Shown here: positions 52,060 to 63,281 of the stretch, in pieces
Position numbering within the stretch: position 1 is the stretch's first letter
How the letters are laid out: each line of letters begins with the position of its first letter
Made by a program: the position numbers and the translations under genes
Assembly (NCBI GenBank): GCA_016617855.1
Contig: JAECUM010003209.1
Span: 113,634 to 177,633 of the forward strand
Length of the DNA: 64,000 bases
Direction of reading: 5' to 3'
Origin: Megalonaias nervosa
Lineage: Eukaryota > Mollusca > Bivalvia > Unionida > Unionidae
Notes under the pieces: generated by a model
The model's input: only the letters and a program-made list of their open reading frames with translations
What the model was told of the DNA's origin: nothing
The model's database searches: none

Positions 52060-52793
52060 ATGTTAGGGTCGGTGATACATATCAAATACGGACAACCGTT
52101 TGGTAAAGCAACACCAGCTGGTTATAAGATCAGCGTAAAAGGTGATAATGCTGAGCGAGTTGAAATCTTTAGGAAAGATTTTATTTACACGTTATTTTGT
52201 GAGAAATTCCAGAAGGACAACGAGTTTATCATGTTAATGGCGCGGTTACCTATGATACTTTTCAAAATTTATCATTACAAGATGAGCTTCAACCTCATCT
52301 TGTGTTTGATCTTTATGAGGCGAATGATAAAGGAATCATTCGAAGAAGAAAAACTAAAAAAAATTGTTGGTGTTATGAGCAATACGAGATATTTGAAGAT
52401 AACGGTACGTGGTAGTAAAATGGATAGGTTTGTTTGTTAGTATAACCATAGATTTGTTTACGAAACGTTTAACGGACCTATACCAGATAGTTTGGTTATT
52501 AATCACATCAATAACATTAAACAGATAATCGTTTAGAAAATCTAGAGCTAGTTGCTGAACAGGAAAATGTGAGAAAAGGTAGAGTAGGAGGAATAAATTT
52601 TAAATGTACCCATAAACCTGTTGTTTCATTTAATCTTGAAACAGATGAGGAACTTGAATTTACTTCGATAACTGCTGCTGCAAGATATTTTAAGATTAAT
52701 TCTAGAGTAATAAAATATGTCGCAGATGGAATAACAAGATCAACTTTTTCAAGTGAACACAATGCCTGGATCATCTTTAGATATGATGATTAA
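52060..52793 (+). pseudogene. HNH/NUMOD endonuclease remnant
   Basis: 52060-52440 is open but only partly meaningful (VSGE-like and endonuclease-entry fragments such as YKISVKGDNAERVEIFRKDF). Near 52445-52500 a different frame has NHRFVYETFNGPIPDSLVIN followed by H-I-N, the HNH core. The last part (52569-52793) has SITAAARYFKINSRVIKYVA, a NUMOD1-like helix that also occurs in element 1's 30400-30900 gene. At least two frameshifts. Plus strand, against the polymerase. Confidence 0.7.
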
Positions 52794-53058
52794 TTATATT
52801 TTCTAGCTCGTTTTTAGTTAAGCAATTGTGAGCAAACGTAATAACATCATCTTTATGAAATTTCAGTGTAATAAATGAACTGTCATTAAGTTTATTTTTT
52901 TCTGCCGCTGTTAGCAGAATCTTATCAGAATCACTTTGCATAATAATAACGTCAACATAATAAGAACTATATCCTGACAAACATTTTCGCACTGCTTCAG
53001 CTAATACTCCATAGTTTAATATATTAATTTTGTGATGATATTTTATCTCGTTAGTCAT
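52777..53058 (-). CDS. Unrecognised small protein (93 aa)
   Basis: Starts MTNEIKYHHKINILNYGVLA. Mixed charged and hydrophobic (AVRKCLSGYSSYYVDVIIMQ), no motif known to me. It overlaps the 3' end of the endonuclease remnant. The frame is intact, which is notable in this decayed element, but at this length it may be chance. Confidence 0.45.
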   Translation of the reverse strand: MTNEIKYHHKINILNYGVLAEAVRKCLSGYSSYYVDVIIMQSDSDKILLTAAEKNKLNDSSFITLKFHKDDVITFAHNCLTKNELENIINHHI

Positions 53059-53093
53059 TTATTATTATAAATTAGATAAAAATGTATTATAAT

Positions 53094-53243
53094 ATGGATT
53101 TAATGAAACGACTTGCTAATATTTACGCTGATGATAATTTTACAGCAGGAGATGCTATCGTCGCAGATAAATGTGACTTGGTTGATTCTACAGAGAATGA
53201 CATTTTACTTAACAACGACGAAGATGATACCGCTACGACGTAG
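53094..53243 (+). CDS. Small acidic protein (49 aa, tentative)
   Basis: An ATG just after an AT-rich ATTATAATATG context, reading MDLMKRLANIYADDNFTAGD and then an Asp/Glu-rich tail to TAG at 53241. It diverges from the 52777-53058 gene with starts 36 bases apart, so they may share a promoter. Unknown function. Confidence 0.4.
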   Translation: MDLMKRLANIYADDNFTAGDAIVADKCDLVDSTENDILLNNDEDDTATT

Positions 53244-53310
53244 TGGGACAAAAACATTACGGAATCCCAACAACTGGTCGATAACGTAAAATATCATATC
53301 ATAAAAAAAT

Positions 53311-53559
53311 TTGAAATTTTATTTTACAGTAGATGAAAATCAATCGTTTTGGCGGCTGATAAAGCCGTTTTTAAACATCAAAATTCCAGACCGACAGAAA
53401 AATAAAAAATTCGATTTTATATTTGTCAAGATATTTAATCTAATGAAGATTTCTGATGATCTCCGACGATATCTGATATCGTTATGTAAGCCTGTAAAAT
53501 GCAAATCAGTATTACGTAAGTACGAGGAAATTTACAAAAACATTATTTCCCAGCATTAA
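53311..53559 (+). CDS. Unrecognised basic protein (82 aa, tentative)
   Basis: Open frame rich in Lys, Phe and Ile (IPDRQKNKKFDFIFVKIFNL). Its 3' end overlaps the integrase 3' end tail to tail by ~17 bases. It may be the end of a frameshifted longer gene starting at 53094. Not assigned. Confidence 0.35.
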   Translation: MKFYFTVDENQSFWRLIKPFLNIKIPDRQKNKKFDFIFVKIFNLMKISDDLRRYLISLCKPVKCKSVLRKYEEIYKNIISQH

Positions 53560-54942
53560 TCTCTTTAGTTGGTATCCAACTATTAAATTTATCACTGTAC
53601 CCGCGCCACTTAACGAGGCTTTTATCGCCACGCTTTTTGATTACTCGTTCGATAACAAAAACATCTTGTTCAGTTTTCTGTAATTCTTGTTCTTAAAAAC
53701 TACCAGTTATTGGTTCCCCGGCTAGATCTTTAAGCGCATACGTTACGGGTATTGTTAAAAGTCCTTTATCAACGACAAATACTTCTTCTGTCCAGTTCGG
53801 AGTAAATCCTTTTTCAAACATTTTTTTGTTAATGAGATTCGAACTTGATCGCCGACTTTAAATTTATGTCTGCGGTACATGCTTTCATTTGCAAGAATTG
53901 GATTTTTAATTGCGTCGTTTGGTGACATTTTAGTAGTTCGATGTTTTGTGTTATTGTATTTATCAACGATCTGTGGAAGATCATTAATATACCTGTTAGT
54001 GTTTTTAGCTGTCAAATGTTTATGTATCAACTCGTTTAGCGTACGATTAAATCTTTCAACGAGAACGCTTTTTCCTTCGTTTCCCGTAACATATTTTTTT
54101 ATGTTATTTTGTTCCAGAAACTGCTCAAATTTTTTATTAAAAAACCTCTGCTCCGTGATCGGTCCAAATTTTATTCGGTTTTCTTTCTGTACTTGTTATT
54201 ACTTGTTTTAGTGCATTGGTTATCGATGTTCCTGTCTTATCTGAAACGGGTACACTAAACGCGTATTTGCTAAAAACATAAATAACGTTAGAGATACTTC
54301 TTTGGAGCGCCATCAGCGCCAACGTTAAACTGAGCAAGATTTGACACATCAACTAAATCTGTCGCCCAGATATCATCAACAGCATTTGCTACAACCTTAC
54401 GTCGTGGAAACTTTTTTTTTTAGGTTTGTCTAGCTCTGATGCCAGGTCATCGTATAATTCTTTTCCGAGACCGAGTTTGTATTTTGTTCTAATCATTCCT
54501 TGAACCAACCTTCTATCCAATCTCTCTCGTAGATTTGCAGGTTTCATATCTTTAAGTTCGTCTAGCATTACCTTATCACAGTCTGATTTTGAGTTCTCTA
54601 CACGAACGTTATCAGGACGTTCTATATCACGATAACACATGTCGTGACGCATTGCTATTTCATCAACTTGATTATAAGGCTCTTGTCCTGGTAATGGATT
54701 ATCATTTTTTCATCTAGTTGTTTATCTAGTGGATTGTACGGCCCAGTGTATTTATGCCCGGGTAATGTCCTACCCCCTTTTGGTTTCGGTAACTTACCGA
54801 TAATTTTGTATATATTTATCCTAAAACCAATTACTTCACGGCGATTGCAGTTTTGACAATATGTTACAATTTTATCTTGTTCGATACAAAGATCTTTATC
54901 ACAATCACAATTACAACTTCGACTCATTATTATTTTAATCAT
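53543..54942 (-). pseudogene. Zinc motif, PLA2 domain and chromodomain integrase, fragmented
   Basis: From 54942: a Cys-rich start (CNCDCDK, TYCQNCNRRE), then LPGHKYTGPYNPLDKQLD, then MRHDMCYRD with the His-Asp pair of the phospholipase A2 domain, then RLVQGMIRTKYKLGLG. The integrase core follows: ATDLVDVSN (first Asp), IWTDHGAEVF (second Asp) and VLVERFNRTLN (Glu), then NTKHRTTKMSPNDA. Near the C-terminus VIKKRGDKSLVKWRGYSDKF matches a chromodomain. Breaks occur near 54.66, 54.41, 54.27, 54.14, 53.83 and 53.70 kb. The PLA2 and integrase parts look continuous, as in many Polintons, whereas element 1 has them as two ORFs. Confidence 0.85.
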
Positions 54943-54973
54943 CGACTAAAATAACTCTATCCACCCCCGAACC

Positions 54974-55207
54974 TTACATCAGCGAATCTGATACTGGTGT
55001 CGTTGGCGACGTTAGCGAATCTGATGCCAATGATGATGTCGTCGAAGAAATAAATACACTTTTTCTTCTATCGCAAACAGTACAAATACCTTTTAGTATT
55101 GTTCTGTTATTTTTTTTTTCTTCTATATTTTCGTCTTTGTTAGGCGTTTTAGTTTTACATTTTAAGCAATACGTTATAGTTTGCGACATGTTATATTCGA
55201 TTGTCAC
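54974..55207 (-). CDS. Zinc-ribbon protein (77 aa)
   Basis: TYCLKCKTKTPNKD and ILKGICTVCDRRKSVF form a CxxC...CxxC ribbon of the DUF5679-like type, followed by a Ser/Thr-rich tail (SSTTSSLASDSLTS). A second possible start is the Met at 55189, nearer the ribbon. Related to the split ribbon at 36163-36260 in element 1. It precedes the PLA2/integrase gene on the same strand. Probably nucleic-acid- or capsid-binding. Confidence 0.6.
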   Translation of the reverse strand: MTIEYNMSQTITYCLKCKTKTPNKDENIEEKKNNRTILKGICTVCDRRKSVFISSTTSSLASDSLTSPTTPVSDSLM

Positions 55208-55320
55208 ACAAAATTTATTGCTATGTCGTCGTTGTTTTTACTCGGATGCCTATCAAATTGCAAAACAAATTTTTAAAAATCGTGATCTCCGAAGTTTTCA
55301 CTTCATGACATTTGTTTGAT

Positions 55321-55828
55321 AAACATATTACAATAATAACCACAAGCTGATGTTCCAATCGGCTGTAGTTGATTAGACGAATAATTTATTTTTTTTAATT
55401 TTAAAAAAAATATATTTCTTTATAAGATCACTCGGAGGAAGTCCGAACGAATCAAAATAATTATTGTCGTAAACAGCAACCCAATGCGTGCCAGATCCAT
55501 CATCGAAGTTTTATATGTTAATGATTCACGAACCACCTGCTGGTGCATCATCAAGTTCATCTTTGGAAAATACTCGGCGAAATCCGTTTTCGACTTAGGA
55601 TTTTAATTTTTCAAGTAAATCAAAATTACTCAACGGCGCCTGGTCCCTGGTAGTGTCATTCCTTGTCCGATTCCTAGTAGATTCAGAAGTAGAATTCCCT
55701 CTAGTCCCGCTAGGAGTGGAGCGACTTAAATAAATCCTCCTTGGTTTTTTTTTTTTCTTGGCGACTTCGACTTTGTCGTTGTTTTCTTTTCGTTTGGTTA
55801 TTGACGATCTTGTCTTTGTAGCTGACAT
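55321..55828 (-). pseudogene. Adenain-like protease with basic N-terminal extension, broken
   Basis: Starts MSATKTRSSITKRKENNDKV; the first ~60 residues are Lys/Arg/Ser-rich (KKKKKPRRIYLSRSTPSG), like a core protein. It then reads LSNFDLLEKLKS, the same start as element 1's protease. After a stop at 55595 other frames continue with GSGTHWVAVYDNN (His), YFDSFG (Asp) and SACGYYC (Cys), so the catalytic residues are still visible. At least two stops and one indel break it. The fused basic segment is absent from element 1's enzyme. Confidence 0.75.
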
Positions 55829-55832
55829 TATA

Positions 55833-56303
55833 TTATTTATTATTACATAAAACTACGTCACCGACGACAAAGTCGACGACGGAGTCGTTAACGATATATC
55901 TGTTTGATACTGTCCCCGGAGACATCGTCTCCGGATACCGCCTTTTAGTTGCTCCTGATACTGCCCCTGACGCTGCTGCTAGTCCCAGTGTTCCTAGTAC
56001 AGGTAAAATCTTTGGTATTGCGCTAGCTATTACAGAAAGTGCTGGTCCAAGAAATCGGCAATGTTTTGACATCGCTGTTACTTGTGAAACAGATAGTTTA
56101 AGAACAAACGGTCTTCCTGCGATCGCTTTGCGATCAAGTTTATCGATTTGTTGTTGCGTTAACATTACTTTAACCGCTGTTTTATTTAAAGTTGCCGGAG
56201 ATATCATTAAAGAAACAGAACGACTTTTAGCAACCGCTGCTGATAATTTTTCAACTTGACCGGGCGTTAGGTATATTTCTTGAGTGGTGTACTCGGTTTT
56301 CAT
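55833..56303 (-). CDS. LTxxQ-repeat protein with hydrophobic segment (156 aa)
   Basis: Starts MKTEYTTQEIYLTPGQVEKL; the second unit starts VMLTQQQIDKLDRKAI. Each is followed by a short hydrophobic strand (VSLMISPATL, FVLKLSVSQV). Then a hydrophobic region (LGPALSVIASAIPKILPVLG) and a short basic tail. Homologous in layout to 25585-26040 and in the same slot between capsid and protease. Its role is unknown; core or membrane-active is an inference. The frame is intact. Confidence 0.6.
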   Translation of the reverse strand: MKTEYTTQEIYLTPGQVEKLSAAVAKSRSVSLMISPATLNKTAVKVMLTQQQIDKLDRKAIAGRPFVLKLSVSQVTAMSKHCRFLGPALSVIASAIPKILPVLGTLGLAAASGAVSGATKRRYPETMSPGTVSNRYIVNDSVVDFVVGDVVLCNNK

Positions 56304-56321
56304 TATATCAAGGTTGTTAGA

Positions 56322-57730
56322 TTAAACTTGTACAGTCATTCTTCCTTTGGTCGCGTCAATTGTCAAGAATCTATCACTGACGACTAGCGCATATACATTA
56401 TATTGCTCAGCTGGAGCCACACCAAGCGTCCAAGTAACTTCAATATCAGCTGTAGATCCTATAGCTCGTTCGGATTGTTTTGATACGTCGAAGTAAAAGA
56501 TTTGGTATAGCAACCTAAATTCTTCGACAGATATTTGGCTTCCACTATCAACGTCCTGCCATTTTTGTATTGCTTCCATGAGTTACATGTAAGCTCGTGT
56601 AACGTTTCTTGTTTCATCGTCAGCAAAGTTACATTCCATTGCTCGTTCGGGATATTGTTTCCAATTTATCCTAACAAAGATTCGTCTGACATCTGGGTTA
56701 TCAAATACGGAATTGTTCATTTCTTGATCACCGCGACGCGCCTGTCGTTGAAATACAACAAACAAGTGTCGCGGTAATTGTTCGCTGGACGCGGTAGCAA
56801 CACGCCACGTGTAATCAGTTGTGTTAGGAATTGCTGTTTGATAAATTTTGTTCTGCTTGAAATATATCTTTTTTGTCCACGCGGTCAACGTCGACTCGAG
56901 TTAGATCATCTTACTTGTCGATGGAACAACTCATGGCATCCAAAAATGCTAATCTTGTAATAACAAACTGCCCTTCAGCTACTCCATCGGCGTGCATTAT
57001 ACAATCGTTTTGTTCTGCTCGATCTAAAATAAGAGTATGTTTTAGTCCACGAAAAACTTTGTTGTGATCGCGACAAAATCCAAATATTGTGCTCAACAGA
57101 AGCATCATTGTTATTTGGCGAGATTCTGCAGAAAACGCTTTTCGTTTGGCATTCCTTCATTATATTGCTTGCGTCGTATTCTTGTGACCATTAATCTATT
57201 GAATCCCCTATCGCAGCTGCATAATTAGCAGTTGGATTGGCGATTAGATTATTGTCATCTGGAGCAGGAGCACCAGCACCAGTACGGAATTCACTTGAAA
57301 CAGCTGCCCCGAACGAGGTATCTTTAAACCACATCATGTTAATGGCAACTGATCTCGAGTAATCATCGCTAAACGAAACGATGTTAAGTATTGTACTTGC
57401 TACGGGCAAGTGCATCGAAATATCTTCCACGGTTTGATTGGCTAACTGGTATTTAGCACTTCTAAACAAACTCCAACCGTTATTGACAAGAGCAACTTCT
57501 GTACCAGCTGCAAAATTACCGCCAAGTGCTGTTAACACTTGACCACGTACTTCTAACACCGCCTTATGCGGCAATAAAAACACATCCTCATCTCTTGTGT
57601 TAAAAGTTCTAACTCCAGCCTTATTTGGTTCATTTGAGTTTTCATCGAGATACTCAACATATTCGAATTATGTTACAGTGTCGTCAGTATCATGTCCTTC
57701 AGCAAGATCAAGATAACTTTTAGCTGACAT
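56322..57730 (-). pseudogene. Candidate major capsid protein, broken
   Basis: Starts MSAKSYLDLAEG at 57730. Blocks shared with 24174-25561 are LLPHKAVLEVRGQ, SFSDDYSRS, MMWFKDTSF, IFGFCRDHNKVF, KHTLIL, PRHLFVVFQ, DNPDVRRIFVRIN and LLYQIFYFD. Breaks: a TAA near 57667, an in-frame stop near 57194, a frameshift near 57110, and stops/shifts near 56900 and 56580. Same position in the gene order as element 1's capsid gene. Confidence 0.65.
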
Positions 57731-57803
57731 TATTTATAATAACCACACAAAATTGCAACGATTAAAAAGCAGCAGGAGTCATTGGCTTTGTTTTCTTCAC
57801 AAG
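57731..57803. other. Intergenic spacer in element 2
   Basis: AT-rich spacer between the capsid and pVI-like genes with an AGCAGCAGGA word at 57764-57773 that recalls the element 1 terminus. Short, and possibly chance. Confidence 0.25.
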
Positions 57804-58136
57804 TTAACGTACTATGTCCTCACCAAGTGGTGATAATTTTTTTGTGGTAGCTATCATAACTCGTTCTGTTTCTTTTGTTGGTGCAGTATCTGATATTACT
57901 TGCTTTATTTCTGATGCTGAAGGTGCTGTGGTGTTGCCTTTAATTTTATCGGCGATTGTTTGTCCAACTGCGGTGCCGGTTGTAGATGCAGCTCCCGTTG
58001 CAAAAGCTTTGCTGGCGTGAAGTGCAATTGGTGATACTTTACGCGCAATTCCTGGTATATTCTCAGCAATTGTTGTAAATATATTTCAAAAAAATCCACC
58101 TACGATTTTTCTTCTATAAATTTTTCTTCGTCTCAT
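57804..58136 (-). pseudogene. pVI-like small capsid-associated protein, one in-frame stop
   Basis: Starts MRRRKIYRRKIVGGFF, then TGA, then in the same frame NIFTTIAENIPGIARKVSPI and a Gly/Ala/Thr-rich amphipathic region, ending KKLSPLGEDIVR. IVGGF near the start resembles an adenain site ((I/L/M)xGG-x). Position, size and composition match 23686-24159. The stop at ~58086 is the only lesion I see. Confidence 0.55.
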
Positions 58137-58241
58137 CTTGCTATGAAATATAGGTTTACAAAATTGATCGTACAACAACTATGTCATTGCAACGACTTCA
58201 ACAACTACGCTATTGCGCGCCTATGCAACGCGTAGGTGTAA

Positions 58242-58957
58242 TTAATACGTTTCATTGTTAAGATCTATTTGTCGCCCAGATTGATCTGTTAGTTGCATTG
58301 TTATACTCATTATTTGATTTTCAAGATTAATCGGATAATATATCAATTGTCTAGGAGTAATTTGCATCAGCGATCCTGGAGGAACGTCTGGTGAAAAATT
58401 ATAGATGGTTTGATCTTGACTCCCTAACGCTGAATAAGATGTTAGTACAATAGAACAATTGATTAAAATTTTATTTACTTCTGTTACGTTAACGGGTAAA
58501 TCTCCATCATACGATATACTTTCTTCTGCAACACTGCCGTATTCTTGGTTTTTAAATCCTAGCAACGATGCGATACTAGTCGCTGGTGAAAAATCGATTA
58601 TCAAATTATTTTTTGATGTTATTCTAGCTGGTAGCTTATTATAGTTCGGAGTTAACTCAAAATTGTCTGCGACGGCTCCATTTATTAGTTCTTTAATCGT
58701 TTTATTAAGATCAGTTACGTTGTACGCTCCTTGTAGTATTTTGACAGAAACCCACCCCCCAGAATTAAATGTAAAGTCATCGTTGACGTTTGTTTTTACA
58801 TTTGCCATAGAATGCCATATCGTAGCGGAAATTAATCCAATTTCGTATTGTTTCTTTGGGTCTAGTTCTATTGATGGATTATGATAGACAAAAGTTTGCA
58901 CTGTTTCTTGTTGTTTGCGATGAATCAAGTAATAGTGTTGTTGATGTTAGTGACATT
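58242..58957 (-). CDS. Penton-like minor capsid protein (228-aa open frame)
   Basis: Open from MIHRKQQETVQTFVY at 58928 to 58242. An ATG at 58957 after an AT-rich block may be the original start, displaced by a frameshift near 58930. The C-terminus reads QLIYYPINLENQIMSITMQL then TDQSGRQIDLNNE, the motif shared with 29520-29587 in element 1. Beta-rich composition and ~230-residue length suit a single-jelly-roll penton protein of Polintons. It lacks the ~250-residue insertion present in element 1. Confidence 0.65.
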
Positions 58958-59053
58958 ATAACAATATTGTTAGATAAGATCACTGTGTAAAATTTGGTAC
59001 TCGGATGATGTTAGTAATCCACTCGATCTAAGATGATCTAATATATCAACAAT

Positions 59054-60048
59054 TTAGTTGTCGATTTCAGTGCTTTCATTACCAGCTACTTTCGATGATA
59101 TCAACAACATAAGTCGGTCAACTATTTCAGCGGTGGATACAAAAACTTTAACGCCAGATCCGGTTGTTTCTGTTGTTTTTGTTCTTTTCTCTGGTAATCT
59201 TCTATCTCGTTCGCTTTCATACTTATGAAACAGTCTTTTCAAAGGTCATGCTTTATTATAACCTCATGGTTTATTTCGATACTGTATTGCTGTTCGAATC
59301 ATTACTTCAGCGATAATTCTTTCTCTCATAACATCATGTGCTCTTAGGAAATTTCTTTCCTCTCTTATTTTTCTATTTCTTCATCAGCATTTAAACCAGC
59401 TTTAATAAATCCTCTTAATTTTTCTGTTAAATCCTTAAATTTTTCTTCTGGACAATTTTGAATATTGCCAATGTCTTTGATATCATATTTACCAATAAAA
59501 TCATTATATTCTTCATCTAATATTTTAACACGTGCATTTTTTCTATGAAATCTTATCTGATTTTCGATAGGCATTTTTTCAACAGTAGCTTCAATCATTA
59601 TTTTTTGTTTCTCAGCTAATTCCTTAGTTTGCTCTGACAAATTCTCTATTAACCTCTTTAACTCGGCTGGATTAACCGTTTTTTTTGCAATAGCATATTG
59701 AAGCGCAAGAGGGTTCTTTATTAATCTGCCAAATTCATCCTGTCAGGCAACATGATCAGCAATGTTTCTTACGAGTTCCTCTACAATTTTTTTAGTTTCT
59801 TCTTTTGATCTTTCTCGTAGTAAACCTAACAAACCTTTTTCTTTCATTTTTTTTAGTTCTTCCGGAGAAAATGTTGATATTTCTAGTTGTTTGCCAAGTA
59901 CTGCTTCAGTAACCGGCTTAAAAAATTTGGTGGTTTCTTCTTCTGCAAATCTTTGTCCACTCCGCGCTTCTTGCACTCTTTTCCTAAAAGCAGCTCGAGT
60001 TTCAACAAATTTCTTTAGTAGTTCAATTCTTTGTTGATGTTTATCCAA
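59054..60048 (-). pseudogene. Conserved Polinton protein of unknown function, broken
   Basis: Starts MDKHQQRIELLKKFVETRAA at 60048, with RKRVQEARSGQRFAEEETTK and FFKPVTEAV, which parallels element 1's first gene (VQERQESQ...TKQLFKPITE). After a stop near 59743 a helical charged region follows (59365-59640). The C-terminus (59054-59242) has TGSGVKVFVSTAEIVDRLML and SSKVAGNESTEI, the same GSG...AGN.S.EI domain as in 22659-23654. At least three breaks. Confidence 0.7.
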
Positions 60049-60158
60049 TTTTTTTTTTTTATAGGCTTTATAAAATTCACCTAGATAAACTCATTAATAC
60101 ACCAACAAAACATTTTAGTTGGATCACGCACTAGTTTATCAAATAAAAATAAATTGTT

Positions 60159-60753
60159 TTAGTCTTTGGTTGCTTGATGATATAATTCAATAAATTTATC
60201 TTTTGTTACATCACCGCATTGTTCGTTTGCAATATTTCTTACATCAACATTATCTAGTTCAGGAAATATTATAAAACATCTCGTATTTCGCCTAATAAAT
60301 CTGTCGACGTTGTAAAAACCTTGCGCAAGATAAATTGAATTACATCTTTTGTTACGCGACAACGAAAAATAAGACCTAATCTTGTTCACCTCCTTGTCGT
60401 TTAGCGGGATATCGTCAAATTATTTTATGTTCGGATGAATCAAGTTCATCGACAGGAATTAAATATTCCGGCTAATTTATTAAAAATATATCATCGACAG
60501 CGTCAAGTTCATCACGCAGGTTATCGTTATATTCGCTCAATAACTTATATTTGTCCTGCTGCGGATTAATTGTGTAAATATACACACGATCGTAGTTAAA
60601 GTTATCTTTGAGCAAAAGATTTAATAACAGATTTGCTTTACCAGATCCTGTACGACCAACAATAAGATAATTACAATCTGGAAGTTCGTTGTTGTGTTTA
60701 TGCTTGATTAATCGTTCGGTATCAAAATTTAATATCGGCGATGGCTTTGCCAT
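60159..60753 (-). pseudogene. FtsK/HerA-type packaging ATPase, broken
   Basis: Starts MAKPSPILNFDTERLIKHKH; Walker A is IVGRTGSGKANLLLNL, with Ala where Ser/Thr is usual. Then VYIYTINPQQDKYKLLSEYN and DAVDDIFLIN before a TAA near 60472. C-terminal part at 60159-60389 has IYLAQGFYNVDRFIRRNTRC (Q after the sensor strand as in element 1). The Walker B region is lost among stops. Homologous to 36271-36939. Confidence 0.75.
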
Positions 60754-60794
60754 TGTTGTTGTTATATAATTTTATGTTATATAATTTACATAAT

Positions 60795-61986
60795 ATGAGC
60801 AATTACACAAAGTTTGGAACAACGCTCACCGCTGACGAACCAACAATAACTGATACGTTATCGTTCGTCAAAATAACCGGCGATACAATGCCAGGTTATT
60901 TACTGATGACCAATCAACGAGTGCTTGGTTAAGAAGTAGAATATCCACCACCAAAAGGTTGATCTTACTCAAGCGGTACGTTACTCACAACTAAAAACGA
61001 TCGACAATAACAAACTATCATTGACAGGAGAAACGTTAAACGGTAACTTATATATGTCAGGAAAAAAATTATAAACTTAGAAACCGCATACCCACCAGCA
61101 AACGTAAATCAAACACAAGCTGTAAGTTATTTACAGTTGAAGTACGAGGATGGCAACAAGCTTGATAAAACTGGTGGAACGGTTAGAGGTAATATTAATA
61201 TGTCAAGTAAAAAAATTTTTGGGTTGGAAACCACATATCCACCAGCAAATGTTGATAATACACAAGCGATGAGTTACGCTCAGCTAAAATCTGTTGACGA
61301 TAACAAGCTCCACAAGACCGGCGACACAATGACAGGTCACCTGATAATGAGTTTTAACTCTAACTGGATTACCGATAACCTCACCTCCAGCTAAGACAAT
61401 CCGGTGGACCAATGTCAGGCAACATGAATATGAGAAACAACAAAATAACAACAGCATATCTTCCAGTCAACCCTAATGATCTGACAAATACAGCGTATGT
61501 TGATAGTCTATCTAGTGGTGGTGTAAAACGAACCAAAAACAATCTTGGGTATATTCCAACACTTTAAAGCATCTGATAACCGAGTTGGGTTTGAGGTAAG
61601 CGCATCAACACATTATCCTGAAAATTATCCTCATCACGCTTTCTCTGATAGACAAGAATGGACGACTAACGGAGAAAACAGACTTTTGGATCAAAATCAA
61701 ATGTCCCTTTGCAGTTGCTATTTGGCAATTTCATTTGCGCGGCCGATTAAACTATAGTGTTGGGCGAATTTATAATTGGCGATTGGAAGGATCAAACGAT
61801 GATATTAACTGGATAATGTTGTATAGTACAGCAAATATATATATTTCAAAAACTCGGTATTTTACAATTCCAACTGAGAATACTGTTAACAAGTACTTTT
61901 ATTTTCGAATTTATGTTGTCGCTGCCGATGATCCGTTTCCGGGATTGACAGCATTTCAAATATACACACTCGATGATCAAATTTAA
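60795..61986 (+). pseudogene. Fibre-like protein with repeats and discoidin-like C-terminus, broken
   Basis: Starts MSNYTKFGTTLTADEPTITD. Repeats read KITGDTMPGYLLMTNQRVLG, LDKTGGTVRGNINMSSKKIF and LHKTGDTMTGHLIM, with linkers such as ETTYPPANVDNTQAMSYAQL. These are short-tail-fibre-like repeats (GDTMTG..(M)). The C-terminal domain has YNWRLEGSNDDINWIMLYST and RYFTIPTENTVNKYFYFRIY, resembling F5/8C (discoidin) domains. Breaks: TAA at ~60930, stops near 60.96-61.07 and 61.39 kb, TAA near 61565 and a shift near 61730. Divergent from the ATPase gene, starts 42 bases apart. Confidence 0.7.
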
Positions 61987-62004
61987 TCTAATATTGTATA
62001 ATAA

Positions 62005-63266
62005 ATGTCAGAACAACTAATTATAACCGTTGCAAGAGAATTTTATGATAATATGTTTAACCTAGAAAAGATGTTCGTAAAATAGATGTTAGCGACGAAT
62101 CACGAGCGGCAAATAGAAACTTATGAAATATATTAATTTTGATTTAATAAACAATCCAACATTAGAATATCACAAAAATTAGGTATATGCGAGGACCACA
62201 ACCGAGAGAAGAAATAAACGACTTTGATATTATAAACAGATACTGTCATCCTGATGATTGTCTAGAAGAACCAAAAAAAGTTGAACTCCTGTTGAAAAAA
62301 TATTGCTTGAGCTTGACAAGGAAAATATAGATTTAATAATACGATCAAATCTGATAAAAACACGAGCTTATGGTGGAAGAGCTTATGACGAAAAACGAAT
62401 AAACAACAATCATGATCGTCTCGACAAACTAGCGGAATCTAAAAAATCAAATTTAATAAGAAATAAAAAAACTATACGATAGTGTTTCAAAACGAGAAGT
62501 ATCTCGGTATGTACTACCACGACAAAGAAACCCTAGTTAAAATCGCTATTTTAACAATGAATACAACATTGATTATTAAGGTGTACTCAAACGCAATTCT
62601 ACCAATGATACGTAAAAAACCTGAATTTGATCTATTTGTTGTTAACAAATCTCTAGGGATAATCAAAGATCTTAACTATGAAATTGATAATTTCAGTGAT
62701 GTTGAGCGAGAAAAGTTTTTTGAAGAAGTCGAACAAGCAAGGTTGGAAGAAAAGATTGATTCTTACTACGAGATAAGTGAAGAATATGATGTTCTACTTC
62801 CAATACGAAATTATTATAATGAAATCGAGAAAATACTCACGAAACCATATGAAAAATTAATGTTCAAAGTAGCTTCTGTTATTGGTCTTCTCACAATTGA
62901 ACGAGACCGACTCCGAAAAGTAATGCTAATAAATTTCATAGTCGCATACGCAATCATCAGACAACATCTTGTCCTCAAAAATTTCACGTTGGCTCAAATA
63001 AACTTGGTACTAGGGTTTATTGATGAAACAGAGAGAGAATACGGTAATTTGGTAAATAAGACAGATTTGTATGAACGTGAGTAGAAGACACGTTTGATTC
63101 CTACAGTTGGTTAAAGAAAAATGAGGTATTAACAGATGAAAGATATAAGGATACTTCGTCAGATGTTTATGACAAGTATAGAGATTTTATAGCTGATCCT
63201 AACAATGATAAGTTCCGTGAGTTTCTTGATTCAATTGTTGGTACTAGAACTTTTAATATTGTATAA
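62005..63266 (+). pseudogene. Helical charged protein, fragmented (unrecognised)
   Basis: An ATG after TGTATAATAAATG starts MSEQLIITVAREFYDNMFNL. Later frames at 62200-62480 carry an Arg/Lys-rich stretch (NLIKTRAYGGRAYDEKRINN). The main open part (62482-63084) reads MFQNEKYLGMYYHDKETLVK to a helical C-terminus, then another frame ends FREFLDSIVGTRTFNIV at 63266. Multiple shifts. No family recognised, and no counterpart was seen in element 1. Confidence 0.45.
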
Positions 63267-63281
63267 AATTGTAAACAAATA

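Noticed and set aside
57764..57773. AGCAGCAGGA word in element 2 like the element 1 terminus
   Set aside because: Ten bases only and not at a boundary; likely coincidence.
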